Shown: positions 56,234 to 64,000 of the stretch, in pieces
Layout of the letters: every line of letters begins with the position of its first letter
Position numbering within the stretch: position 1 is the stretch's first letter
DNA from: Comamonadaceae bacterium
Lineage (GTDB): Bacteria; Pseudomonadota; Gammaproteobacteria; Burkholderiales; Burkholderiaceae_C
Assembly: GCA_027488735.1 (NCBI GenBank)
Contig: JAIYBB010000005.1
Span: 310,001 to 374,000 of the forward strand
Direction: 5' to 3'
DNA: 64,000 nucleotides
Notes under the pieces: generated by a model
The model's database searches: none
The model's input: the letters and a program-made list of their open reading frames with translations, nothing else
What the model was told of the DNA's origin: nothing
Translations under genes and position numbers: made by a program

Positions 56234-56692
56234 TCATCCAGGTGGCAATTGACAAGGACCGGTGACGAAAAACTTCAATTTCTTGCCATATCTTTGAACA
56301 ACCTTGATGGCTTTGATATTCACTGGTTCGCGGTTTATTTTGACTTCTGATTCTTCCATGGTTTGCAGATTTTTTCGCTTGACCCATAAACTGGTTTTTG
56401 AGGTCAGGTCAACGCCTTCAAATTCCGGGGTTCGAAGGGTGTTGACAAAAAAAGTATAGAGTTTTGGGCCGTCAATTCTGATGTACAAATGGTCACCGAT
56501 GGAAGTGATCTCTACTTTCACAGAGGCGGGCTCAATCTTGACTTTGTCCATTTCTGGAAAACTGCCTTGTACGTCGCAGGTCAGGGTGTACGCCCACGCT
56601 GGTTGCAACAGGCATGCCGAGCACAGCAAAGCTGACAGCGCCCATCGTGGGTGCCAGCGCGCCGCAAAACCGTTTAAGAACGACAAAACCAT
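56234..56692 (-). CDS. Exported protein of unknown function, first gene of the sox-linked operon
   Basis: 152 residues. Signal peptide (about 14-34, ending PAWAYT). The mature part is a beta-rich domain of about 115 residues with two cysteines near each end (TCDVQG, TGPCQLP), probably a disulfide. I do not recognise the family. It lies seven bases before the PF10118-like gene, and divergent from the pentapeptide protein. Confidence 0.65.
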   Translation of the reverse strand: MVLSFLNGFAARWHPRWALSALLCSACLLQPAWAYTLTCDVQGSFPEMDKVKIEPASVKVEITSIGDHLYIRIDGPKLYTFFVNTLRTPEFEGVDLTSKTSLWVKRKNLQTMEESEVKINREPVNIKAIKVVQRYGKKLKFFVTGPCQLPPG

Positions 56693-56822
56693 GACAGCCT
56701 CTCAATATTGCAATCATCGCATGGCAAGTCATGCCCCTTGGCTGCTCAATTCCAAGCCATTGACAGGTACTTGGTTATTATTCAAAGCTGTGAATTGACT
56801 TCATCTCTCAAAAGGACTGACC

Positions 56823-57356
56823 GTGGTTACCAACAAAGCACGATGGATAAATGGTTCGGTGGTGGTGGCTGCGGTGTGTGCCACTTGGCCTTGGACTGCC
56901 GGGGCGTTTGACGCGGGCAAGATGGAAGATTTCAAAACCACCAATGTGTGCAAATACTGTGATTTGACAGACGCCCCTTTGGGTGGGCGAGACATGCGCG
57001 GGGCCGACTTTCAAAACGCTAATCTCTCGGGGGCAGTATTGTCCAAGGCCAATTTGAGCGAGCGTCCTATGGAAAAACGCACGCTCGTCACCAATTTTGA
57101 AGACGCCAATTTGCGCCGCGCAGACTTCAGCGGCGCCAACTTGCACATGGCCAATTTCACCAACTCCTATTTGCGTGAAACCAATTTATCTGGGGCGGAC
57201 TTGGGAGAAGCGGTGTTGATAAATGCCAACTTGAAAGGTGCGGTTTTGGCAGGTGCAAATTTAAAAGGTGCCAAGACAGACGGCGCGAAATGGGACGAGG
57301 TTAAATTTTGCAAAACCACCATGCCCGACGGCACGGTAAACGACAGTGGCTGTTGA
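56823..57356 (+). CDS. Exported pentapeptide-repeat protein
   Basis: 177 residues. Signal peptide (about 8-27, ending TAGAFD). The core (about 45-155) has about 18 A(D/N)LxX repeats such as ADFQNANLSGAVLSKANL, forming a right-handed quadrilateral helix. Two cysteines precede (VCKYCDL) and two follow it (FCKTTMPDGTVNDSGC), the latter a common ending in this group. Start is GTG with AAAGGA upstream. Function unknown. Confidence 0.85.
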   Translation: MVTNKARWINGSVVVAAVCATWPWTAGAFDAGKMEDFKTTNVCKYCDLTDAPLGGRDMRGADFQNANLSGAVLSKANLSERPMEKRTLVTNFEDANLRRADFSGANLHMANFTNSYLRETNLSGADLGEAVLINANLKGAVLAGANLKGAKTDGAKWDEVKFCKTTMPDGTVNDSGC

Positions 57357-57425
57357 AAAAATACCCCAAAGTAGTTCGAATTTTTTCAGTTTGAATCCTG
57401 TTGTACTCTTCTGTCATTGAACGCT

Positions 57426-57465
57426 GCTGCCAATTGCCGCTCGGGCATGATTTGCAATTGGCAGC
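57426..57465. repeat. Perfect 12-base inverted repeat between convergent genes
   Basis: GCTGCCAATTGC and its exact reverse complement are separated by 16 bases. There is no T tract on either strand, so if it ends transcription it is not a classical terminator. It lies between the pentapeptide gene and terC. Confidence 0.6.
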
Positions 57466-57473
57466 GTGTCGCT

Positions 57474-58235
57474 TTAATCGTCTTCACCCGGTATGGTGGG
57501 TTCACGCAATTTGACGGGTTTGCTTCCTGTTTTTTTGCGAAAGTGGATGTTGAGCAATTCAACACCAAATGAGAATGCCATGGCAAAGTAGACATAGCCC
57601 TTGGGAACGTGGTGGCCAAAGCCTTCAGCAACCAGCACCACGCCCACCACCACCAGAAAGCTCAGCGCCAGCATTTTGATTGATGGATGGGCCTCTACAA
57701 ATTCACCGATAGCACGCGCAAACAGCATCATCAGTCCCAAAGAAATCACAACGGCGGCGATCATGATGCGCACATCATCGACCATGCCGACGGCAGTGAT
57801 GATGGAGTCCAGTGAAAACACCAAATCGATGATGATGATTTGGGCAATGATGGCCATCACATTGGCTTTGACTTTGATACCTGTCGCATGATCGATCTCT
57901 TCACCTTCTAAGGACTGGTGAATTTCAGCCGTGCTTTTCCAAATCAAAAACAAGCCACCCGCCAGCAGAATCAAATCACGACCCGAAAACGGCTGTTCCA
58001 TGACGGTGAACAGCGGCTCCACCAAGCCAATGATGAAAGACAGCAATAACAACAAGGCGATTCGCAAAAACATGGCCATGAACAAACCGATGCGTCTGGC
58101 CATTTCTTGTTTGGCTTTTGGCAATTTACTGACCAATATGGAAATAAAAATGATGTTGTCTATGCCCAGCACCAGTTCAAGCAAAGTCAAGGTGGCAAGC
58201 GCCATCCACATCTGGGGGTTGGTTAACAAATCCAT
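57474..58235 (-). CDS. TerC-family integral membrane protein
   Basis: 253 residues, seven or so helices. The family signature ELVLGIDNIIFISIL is near the N-terminus, and DLVFSLDSIITAVGM in the middle holds the second acidic pair. The C-terminal YFAMAFSFGVELLNI is typical. TerC-like proteins export metals, notably manganese, and support metallation of exported proteins. The ATG at 58235 is chosen; the longer frame adds 18 unlikely residues. Confidence 0.9.
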   Translation of the reverse strand: MDLLTNPQMWMALATLTLLELVLGIDNIIFISILVSKLPKAKQEMARRIGLFMAMFLRIALLLLLSFIIGLVEPLFTVMEQPFSGRDLILLAGGLFLIWKSTAEIHQSLEGEEIDHATGIKVKANVMAIIAQIIIIDLVFSLDSIITAVGMVDDVRIMIAAVVISLGLMMLFARAIGEFVEAHPSIKMLALSFLVVVGVVLVAEGFGHHVPKGYVYFAMAFSFGVELLNIHFRKKTGSKPVKLREPTIPGEDD

Positions 58236-58301
58236 GTAGTTATCTCGCGGTAAAAAAGAAAGAATGTAGCCGATGCTCTCATTGAGCAATTGTGTGGTGT
58301 T

Positions 58302-59006
58302 TCAAATCTGTGGATTGGCGTGCCGACGGATACGAATATAACGATACCTTAACCACGCGTTACGAATCAACTGGTAGGTCAGCCACATGAACCATCCAGA
58401 AAAAATGATGTCGCTCAGGAAATGCCCACCTTGCATGACGCGGGTAGTGCCAATCAAAGCCCCGGCTGCAACACCGGCCAACAGCCAACGCTGTCGCACG
58501 CGGCGACCACGCCACATGCCCCAAGCCATCCAGACAAAGCCGCCAGCCGCGTGGCCGCTGACAAAAGAGCAATTGTGGTCACACAAGGGTTGGTAATGAA
58601 ATACCGGGACAAAATCTTTGGTTCCGTTATAGGGCAGGGTTTGATATGGATGCGGCCTGCCGACATGGTCTTTCAATACCCAATCCACCAAAAAACCAAT
58701 GCCAATCACCGTCAATAGCAGCCAGGCGACAACGCCTTTTCGCCAACGCAAACCGAGCATTTGAGGCCGAAAAACATTGACCAACAGCACAAGCATTGCC
58801 GACACGGTCACCAGTTTGTTGAGTTCCGGGGTGTACACATAAATCCATTTGATCCACCACCACTGGTTGGCGGGAAAACTTTGCGTCGCAGCATCGAAAA
58901 AATAATGTGACACCCGCAAATCTGTCTCTGGGAAAGCCAAAAAAAATACGATGCACAGCAACAACCAAGGCAGCGGTTTTGCAAAGGGTTTAAACAAGAA
59001 AATCAT
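58302..59006 (-). CDS. PAP2-family membrane phosphatase (copy 1)
   Basis: 234 residues, six helices. Phosphatase motifs: LKDHVGRPHP, SFVSGHAAGGF and TTRVMQGGHFLSD with the catalytic histidines. FPETDLRVSHYFFD at the N-terminus is seen in LpxE/LpxF-like lipid phosphatases. It overlaps the upstream PAP2 gene by four bases. Lipid or undecaprenyl-diphosphate substrate. Confidence 0.88.
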   Translation of the reverse strand: MIFLFKPFAKPLPWLLLCIVFFLAFPETDLRVSHYFFDAATQSFPANQWWWIKWIYVYTPELNKLVTVSAMLVLLVNVFRPQMLGLRWRKGVVAWLLLTVIGIGFLVDWVLKDHVGRPHPYQTLPYNGTKDFVPVFHYQPLCDHNCSFVSGHAAGGFVWMAWGMWRGRRVRQRWLLAGVAAGALIGTTRVMQGGHFLSDIIFSGWFMWLTYQLIRNAWLRYRYIRIRRHANPQI

Positions 59007-59812
59007 GACACTGATTGTTGACGCAGCTTCGCGAATCGGGATAGGGCTCCGGCGATGCCCACCGTGGCGATCAGGTCAAATGCCAAACGTTCTGCCGGGG
59101 TGTGGGTGGTCGCCATAAACAGGTAAGTCACCAAAGCTATCTCTGCCAGTAACAACCCGATTTGTGCCCATCGTGTTCGCAAGCGAGGCTCCCATGCATG
59201 GCGTGACTCCCACTCTTGCGCGAGTGCTACCACCATCCATCCCACGCCGGCACCAGCAATCAAGTCGGATGGCCAATGAGCACCCACCATGACACGCGAC
59301 AACACCACCAAGGCGGCGAATAACGCCATCACCAAGCCCAGCCATTTGAATTTCTTGCCAGAAGGAAGAAACAAGCAAAGCAATGTGACCGCTGCCACCA
59401 CAGTCATGCTGTGTCCGGACGGCAGTGAGTTTGCGGCGGCGGCAGGTACGCCAATCGTATGAATCACTCCGGGCTCGAGCACGCCCAAAGGTCTGGGGTG
59501 TGAGAACCATGACTTCAACAAAGGCGACAACAGCGAGCCAATCAAAAAGCATTTCAAGGAAAGCGCTGTGCCGTGGCGGGTAAAGCGCGTGAAAACCAGC
59601 AGCAGCAGCAGGGCAGCTCCACCTTCGCCAAATTGGGTAAGAAAAGACCAGAACGGGTCAATGCCTGCAACCGCATGGTTTAAAAAAAGCATCCATTCTT
59701 GGTTGACCGGCAGAGCTGACAGGAACACGCCAGCCAGAAAAAAAGAGCAGGAAAGAATCAAAAGCCGCAGGCTCATAGGGCGCAGGTGCGTTTCGTTGTT
59801 AAGCGGCATCAT
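59003..59812 (-). CDS. PAP2-family membrane phosphatase (copy 2)
   Basis: 269 residues. PAP2 motifs KSWFSHPRPLG (K-x6-RP), SLPSGHSMTV and SRVMVGAHWPSDL, with six helices and a C-terminal extension of two more hydrophobic segments. Coupled to copy 1 through an ATGA overlap. The pair probably act on related lipid phosphates in the same membrane. Confidence 0.88.
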   Translation of the reverse strand: MMPLNNETHLRPMSLRLLILSCSFFLAGVFLSALPVNQEWMLFLNHAVAGIDPFWSFLTQFGEGGAALLLLLVFTRFTRHGTALSLKCFLIGSLLSPLLKSWFSHPRPLGVLEPGVIHTIGVPAAAANSLPSGHSMTVVAAVTLLCLFLPSGKKFKWLGLVMALFAALVVLSRVMVGAHWPSDLIAGAGVGWMVVALAQEWESRHAWEPRLRTRWAQIGLLLAEIALVTYLFMATTHTPAERLAFDLIATVGIAGALSRFAKLRQQSVS

Positions 59813-59883
59813 TGATTGGATTGTAAGCAGGCTGCTGATGACCCTGAACCTATTGGGTATAGTGCACTGCTACTCGGAAAGTC

Positions 59884-60309
59884 ATGGTCATGCCAACTAC
59901 CAAGAAAAAAATCATTCAGCACCTTCAGTCTGAAGTATTTTGCAAACTCGGTATCTCACCCATACACGGCATTGGTGTGTTTGCGATCCGCCCCATACCT
60001 AAAGGCATCAATCCCCTGAAAAGTTACATACGCACGCATGAGATTGATGTGCCAAAAAAGGATTTAAAGGATTTACCCAAGGGCGTCAAAAGCCAAATAG
60101 ACATGTTTTGTTATTACAACCGAAAGACGGTGAGTATTCCCGTCAATGGGTTGAACTCATTTGACCTGGCGGTCTACCTTAACCACTCCAAGCAACCCAA
60201 TTTGCGGTTTAAAAAAGTTGGCGTGTTAGAAAGTGTGAAAGCGATCAAGCAAGGCGAAGAACTGTTTATCGATTACGACATCAGCTTTGGCGAGAAGCAC
60301 TATTTTTGA
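59884..60309 (+). CDS. SET-domain protein, putative protein lysine methyltransferase
   Basis: 141 residues, essentially one SET domain: HGIGVFAIRPIPKG (SAM site), YLNHSKQPNL (NH-S-x2-PN block) and AIKQGEELFIDYDISFG. Bacterial SET proteins are uncommon. A second in-frame ATG lies two codons downstream. Its stop abuts the convergent transferase-like gene. Confidence 0.85.
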   Translation: MVMPTTKKKIIQHLQSEVFCKLGISPIHGIGVFAIRPIPKGINPLKSYIRTHEIDVPKKDLKDLPKGVKSQIDMFCYYNRKTVSIPVNGLNSFDLAVYLNHSKQPNLRFKKVGVLESVKAIKQGEELFIDYDISFGEKHYF

Positions 60310-61221
60310 TCAACCCTCCATGGCCAGTTCGCTGTGCTGGTTCACAAGCTGAGGCAGGACGGTGGGGTGACGGTAAATTTGATTCAACTCGTGAAGTTTG
60401 AAGTCTGTGATCAACGGTGATGTGGGGTCAGTCGCCAAAGGATGATTCGGATCTATCAAAGCCAGTCCATAAATAGGCTCGTAATCTGTCACGAACAATG
60501 CTTTGTAACCGTAATCATCCACAGGCCCTAGGTTGTAATAGCGCAGTCCGTTTTTAGCAGCCCAGCGGCAGGCTTGCAAACATGCATAGATACCCGGTGA
60601 GCGGTTTTTGTAATCACGGTTCCATTGACAAAAGCTGCCGTACAACTGGTTGTATTTAGGCAAAAGAATAGACACATCGGTCAGAACAAGTTCGCCCTCT
60701 GGACTGTGCACACGAAGTATCAATACATCCAAATTGCGAACATAGTCGACAAAGCCTTCAACTTCACGGTCGTCGATATAGTAATTGGCGAAATGCTCAC
60801 CGCCCATTTCAAACATGTCTTCAACAGTCAATTGAGAGCCGAGAACCACTTCTTCGGTGAATAAAAAGTGTTTGTATTGCTTGTCGTATTCTCGGAATTT
60901 TCGCTCGCGGCGCGGTTCTTTCCAAAACGTCTCATCCATGGTGTTGACCAAACCGTATTTGTCATTGATGGGCACACCAAAGGGACTGTCGGGCGGCAGG
61001 GCATAGACCACAAAAGGCCGGGGCGCAGACTCCAGCATTTCTACAGTAACGTTGATATAGGGACAGAGCGCGTCCCATCGTGTGGTGTAGTAAAGAACGT
61101 CGTTGTGATCGCTTTCAACCAATAAATTGTCTTGTGTCCAACTCTGGTAACCAACTTCGTGCACTGTAGGTGTAGCAGCAACTGAATTCGCCGGTTTGAA
61201 TTGGTAGAGCGCGCCATTCAT
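60310..61221 (-). CDS. Unrecognised protein, GNAT/aminoacyl-transferase-like features
   Basis: 303 residues, soluble. The C-terminal half has GIYACLQACRWAAKNGLRYYNLGPVDDYGYKALF, which recalls the acyl-acceptor fold of GNAT and arginyl/leucyl-transferase proteins (helix, then YYxLG, then Y-K). I cannot name the family. ATG at 61221 has AAGGGC upstream; a longer frame overlaps the cysteine-cluster gene. It lies ten bases after that gene, so they probably form an operon. Confidence 0.5.
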   Translation of the reverse strand: MNGALYQFKPANSVAATPTVHEVGYQSWTQDNLLVESDHNDVLYYTTRWDALCPYINVTVEMLESAPRPFVVYALPPDSPFGVPINDKYGLVNTMDETFWKEPRRERKFREYDKQYKHFLFTEEVVLGSQLTVEDMFEMGGEHFANYYIDDREVEGFVDYVRNLDVLILRVHSPEGELVLTDVSILLPKYNQLYGSFCQWNRDYKNRSPGIYACLQACRWAAKNGLRYYNLGPVDDYGYKALFVTDYEPIYGLALIDPNHPLATDPTSPLITDFKLHELNQIYRHPTVLPQLVNQHSELAMEG

Positions 61222-61231
61222 CGTATTGCCC

Positions 61232-61690
61232 TTAAATGTTTGAATTCTTCTTGTTTTGTTTGGGTCTGAAATGTGCAGCAGTGATGCGCTTGAGATCAAA
61301 ATACTCGACATCCACTTGGTGGTTCAGTTGCAAAAACGCAGGATCTGTTTTTTCCAACCGAGCAATGTCTTGTTTCACTTTATGCAGGTGCGCGCTTGCA
61401 TCACTTTTAATGTTTGACAAACCGAGCAGATAGTCATCCATCAGGGGACAGTCGGTGTCAAAGTAAAAACTTTTGTTGTTCGGGTTGTAACTGAGTGGGT
61501 AAAGATTACAGCCAAACGGTTTGCTTTTACCCATAGTGCAACCGCTTGGACCCAAATGTTCGCATTCGTTTTCTATACAAACCGAGCCGAGTTTTTTTTG
61601 TTCGGTGGCGGTCAATGTGATTTCAAGAGGAGGATAGCCAGCCTCCACATTGCAACACCGCTGACACTGCGCACAGTGGTCAAACAGCAC
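61232..61690 (-). CDS. YkgJ-family cysteine-cluster protein
   Basis: About 152 residues. Cysteines near the N-terminus follow the YkgJ pattern: HCAQCQRCC, then ENECEHLGPSGCTMGKSKPFGCNLYP, and DTDCPLM. They suggest a metal or Fe-S site. GTG at 61690 is favoured by AGGGC upstream; a TTG two codons earlier is possible. It is immediately upstream of the transferase-like gene. Confidence 0.72.
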   Translation of the reverse strand: MLFDHCAQCQRCCNVEAGYPPLEITLTATEQKKLGSVCIENECEHLGPSGCTMGKSKPFGCNLYPLSYNPNNKSFYFDTDCPLMDDYLLGLSNIKSDASAHLHKVKQDIARLEKTDPAFLQLNHQVDVEYFDLKRITAAHFRPKQNKKNSNI

Positions 61691-61909
61691 GCACAAGCCC
61701 TAAACCGGATAAGGTATTTCGACAGAACATCACTTCCTTAAATCCTTGGTGTGTCATCAAGTGCGAAAAAATATTTTGGGAATTATTAACGTTTTTGAGA
61801 TACGCAGTCAAGAAATGATTTACTTCGCAATTTGACATTTGACTGTTTTTGCAAGTCAAAGACACACTGCTTTTGATCAGCTGATGGTGTGTTGGCTTTT
61901 ATGGCGAAA

Positions 61910-63070
61910 TTAAGGTGCTGCTTGAACTGTACGCACTTGAACCAAGTCGCCTTGGGTCACTCCATCTGGCGGATTTTCAATCACTCTGTCACTGGCTTCA
62001 ACCCCTGACAACAACTCCAGTCGATTGCCATGGTCACGCGCAATCACCACGGGCTTCATCACCACCCGGTTTTCAGTGTTCACCGTGGCGATCAGCAATC
62101 CATTTTTCGTGTAGACCAAAGCGCTTGGTGGGACGCTGAGCATATTGGCTTGGGGTGGGATGGAGAAGCTGACACTTGCATAACCACCGGGCAGCAATTC
62201 GCCGCGTTTGTTTTCAGCGGAGAGTTGCACCAACATACTGCCTGAACTGCTGCTGATGGCTTGTGACATGGACTGAACTGTTGCTGTAAACACTTGACCC
62301 GGCTGCTCAGGCACAGTGAATTTTGCGGTGGTACCTTTTTGAATATGGGAGACTTGGTTTTGCGGCAGATTCACATACAAACGCAAACGCTTTACGTCAG
62401 ACACCACAAATAATTCTGTGCCGGGCGCTCCGCCAACATTGATCAATTGACCAATATCAGTATTGCGAACAGTCACCACACCGTCAAAGGGAGCCACGAT
62501 ACGGCTGAAATTTTTCAATGCTTGCAAACGGTTGACGTTGGCCTGGGAGGCATTGACAATAGCGAGCTTGGCGTTCAGATCAGCCAGCTTTTCCTCGACG
62601 GCTTGAGGAGACACAAAGTTGGTGGCCTGCAATGACTGCCAACGCTTGGCGGTGTTTTCCGACAAAGCGGCATTGGCTTGGGTACTGGCCAACTCGGCTT
62701 TGGCTTGGAGAATTTGCTGGTCTAAGTCTGGTGTGTCGATTTCAGCCAGCACTTGACCTGCTTTGACGGACATGCCAATGTCGGCTTTCCAAGTCTTTAA
62801 GTAGCCGCTGATGCGCGAATACAAAGGGGCCTTCGCATAGGCCTCTATACGGCCGGGCAGGCTCAGTGTAGACGCGTCACTGTTGCTGGTGGGCGTCATC
62901 ACATTGACCGTCAACGTGGACTGTTTATCTGCCAGTACTTTCAATTGGGCCGCATCTTTGGCGCGGACTTGCAATCCGTTGAACACCACCACTGCAGCAA
63001 GCACGCTTGCCGCAATCAATGCCGTCCACAACCAACCACGTGAAACAAACGATCCTGACTGCTTAAACAT
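61910..63070 (-). CDS. RND efflux periplasmic adaptor (membrane-fusion protein)
   Basis: 386 residues. An N-terminal membrane anchor (about 12-32) is followed by lipoyl halves (YSRISGYLKTWKADIGMSVKAGQVLAEIDTP and APFDGVVTVRNTDIGQLI), a helical hairpin between them and beta-barrel domains (LYVNLPQNQVSHI). It connects the RND pump to an outer-membrane channel. ATG at 63070 has GGAG and overlaps the pump gene's end by eight bases. No TolC-like gene follows. Confidence 0.92.
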   Translation of the reverse strand: MFKQSGSFVSRGWLWTALIAASVLAAVVVFNGLQVRAKDAAQLKVLADKQSTLTVNVMTPTSNSDASTLSLPGRIEAYAKAPLYSRISGYLKTWKADIGMSVKAGQVLAEIDTPDLDQQILQAKAELASTQANAALSENTAKRWQSLQATNFVSPQAVEEKLADLNAKLAIVNASQANVNRLQALKNFSRIVAPFDGVVTVRNTDIGQLINVGGAPGTELFVVSDVKRLRLYVNLPQNQVSHIQKGTTAKFTVPEQPGQVFTATVQSMSQAISSSSGSMLVQLSAENKRGELLPGGYASVSFSIPPQANMLSVPPSALVYTKNGLLIATVNTENRVVMKPVVIARDHGNRLELLSGVEASDRVIENPPDGVTQGDLVQVRTVQAAP

Positions 63071-64000
63071 GACTGACTCCAGAGGAAAACGAGGGACTGG
63101 CGCTGGCGCCATGACGGTTATGCACCATGCTGAATAAGAGCGGGACAAATACCAAAGTGGCCACTGTGGCCAGCATCAGGCCGCCAATCACGGCTCGGCC
63201 CAGCGGTGCATTTTGCTCGCCGCCTTCACCCAGACCCAGGGCCATGGGCACCATGCCGATCATCATGGCTAACGCGGTCATCAGCACTGGCCTGAAACGC
63301 ACAAAGCCGGCATCCAACGCAGCAGCGATGGGATCGCCCAATTGCTCAAGACGCTCACGCGCAAAACTGATCACCAAGACGCTGTTGGCAGTGGCCACAC
63401 CCATGCACATGATCGCCCCAGTGAGCGCTGGAACGGACAAACTCGTGCGCGTTGCAAATAGCATCCAAACGATGCCAGCAAGGGCAGCAGGCAGGGCGCT
63501 GACAATGACAAACGGATCGCGCCAAGATTGAAAATTCACCACGATCAGGAAATAGATCAACACCACAGCGCCCAACAATCCCCAGAGTAATCCGGAGAAA
63601 GCTTTTTCCATGGTGCGTACCTGACCCAGCATTACCACTTTGCTGCCCTTGGGTACATCGGCTTGTGTCGCCGCAATCACGCGTTTGACTTCACGGGCCA
63701 CTGAGCCCAAGTCGGAGTCTTGGGTGGTGGCATTGATTTGCACCAGAGGCTGAATATCGTATTGACTGACAACAGCATTGCGCGTGGTGCGGTTGATGGT
63801 TGCCAAAGCACCCAGCACCGGTTGATTGGTGTTGGCGCTGTTGCCGACCGGCAAATTGGACAAAGCATTCAGCGAGTCCATGTTGTATTGCGGGGTTTGC
63901 ATCACCACGCCATAAGAAATTCCATTGGCGGGATTGAGCCAAAAGGTGGGTGCCACTTGGCTGCTGCCAGCAAGATTCACCACCATGTTGTTGGTGACAT
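63063..64000 (-). CDS. RND efflux transporter permease (C-terminal part; runs off the window)
   Basis: The last 312 or so residues of an HAE1-like RND pump. A periplasmic region (NPANGISYGVVMQTPQYN) is followed by helices 7-12, including VLIYFLIVVNFQSWRDPF, GAIMCMGVATANSVLVISFA and RFRPVLMTALAMMIGMVPMALGLGEGGEQNAPLGRAVIGG, the conserved RND end block. The gene continues past position 64000. Substrate class cannot be read from this portion. Confidence 0.92.
   Translation of the reverse strand, partial: VTNNMVVNLAGSSQVAPTFWLNPANGISYGVVMQTPQYNMDSLNALSNLPVGNSANTNQPVLGALATINRTTRNAVVSQYDIQPLVQINATTQDSDLGSVAREVKRVIAATQADVPKGSKVVMLGQVRTMEKAFSGLLWGLLGAVVLIYFLIVVNFQSWRDPFVIVSALPAALAGIVWMLFATRTSLSVPALTGAIMCMGVATANSVLVISFARERLEQLGDPIAAALDAGFVRFRPVLMTALAMMIGMVPMALGLGEGGEQNAPLGRAVIGGLMLATVATLVFVPLLFSMVHNRHGASASPSFSSGVSHV

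Overview
The window looks like chromosomal DNA of a betaproteobacterium, most likely Burkholderiales (Comamonadaceae-like). This is inferred from gene content and moderate GC. The tetraheme reaction-centre cytochrome (pufC) with a HiPIP suggests an aerobic anoxygenic phototroph, or a recent descendant of one. I see no insertion sequence, phage, CRISPR array or rRNA. Nearly all space is filled by short operons.

Layout. 1-6 kb is housekeeping: the 3' end of an FtsX-type permease gene, Smr, RadC, an SlpA-type FKBP, ispH, serS, a lipoprotein and tRNA-Ser(CGA). 6-11 kb on the minus strand holds pufC, HiPIP, a DUF1566 protein, a monoheme cytochrome, a Tat-exported metallophosphoesterase and MipA/OmpV. 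11.2-24.7 kb is an apparent phosphate-limitation island: arsenate reductase plus aquaglyceroporin, CDP-diacylglycerol pyrophosphatase, a cupin, glycerophosphodiesterase, PPK2, SixA, UDP-glucose dehydrogenase, an Agt/MgtA-like glycosyltransferase, a DUF962-like membrane protein, a membrane-anchored class III aminotransferase, phosphatidylserine decarboxylase, LplT and a PlcP-like phosphoesterase. PHO-box-like direct repeats lie in front of many of these units. This fits replacement of phospholipids by glycolipids under phosphate stress.

24.7-32.3 kb holds glyoxalase II, a GntR regulator, a ThDP enzyme, an acyl-CoA synthetase, and a Rieske protein with a PQQ dehydrogenase. Two copies of one perfect palindrome tie the last sets together as a probable GntR regulon. 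32.3-45.2 kb is a periplasmic alcohol/aldehyde oxidation region: a HisKA_3/LuxR two-component pair, an IorAB-like molybdenum hydroxylase, a XoxJ-like protein fused to cytochrome c, a second PQQ dehydrogenase with a DxD lanthanide signature, a four-gene ExbB/ExbD-like operon, a PQQ-associated beta-propeller and cytochrome b561.

45.2-56.7 kb turns to sulfur and molybdenum: a glycosyltransferase, a cysteine-dioxygenase-like cupin fused to four rhodanese domains, aroE, and a tightly coupled nine-gene operon. That operon joins a diiron-like hydrolase, an esterase and a second IorAB-like molybdenum hydroxylase to soxXYZA, with no soxB or soxCD in the window and an atypical SoxY C-terminus. 56.8-64 kb holds a pentapeptide protein, TerC, two overlapping PAP2 phosphatases, a SET-domain protein, an unrecognised transferase-like protein, a YkgJ-type cysteine-cluster protein and an RND efflux pump cut by the window end.

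The strongest candidates for undescribed biology are the PHO-controlled arsenate/lipid-remodelling island, the molybdenum hydroxylase-soxXYZA operon, and the ExbB/ExbD-DUF2135 operon inside the PQQ region. All functional calls come from reading sequence motifs by eye; no database search was run.
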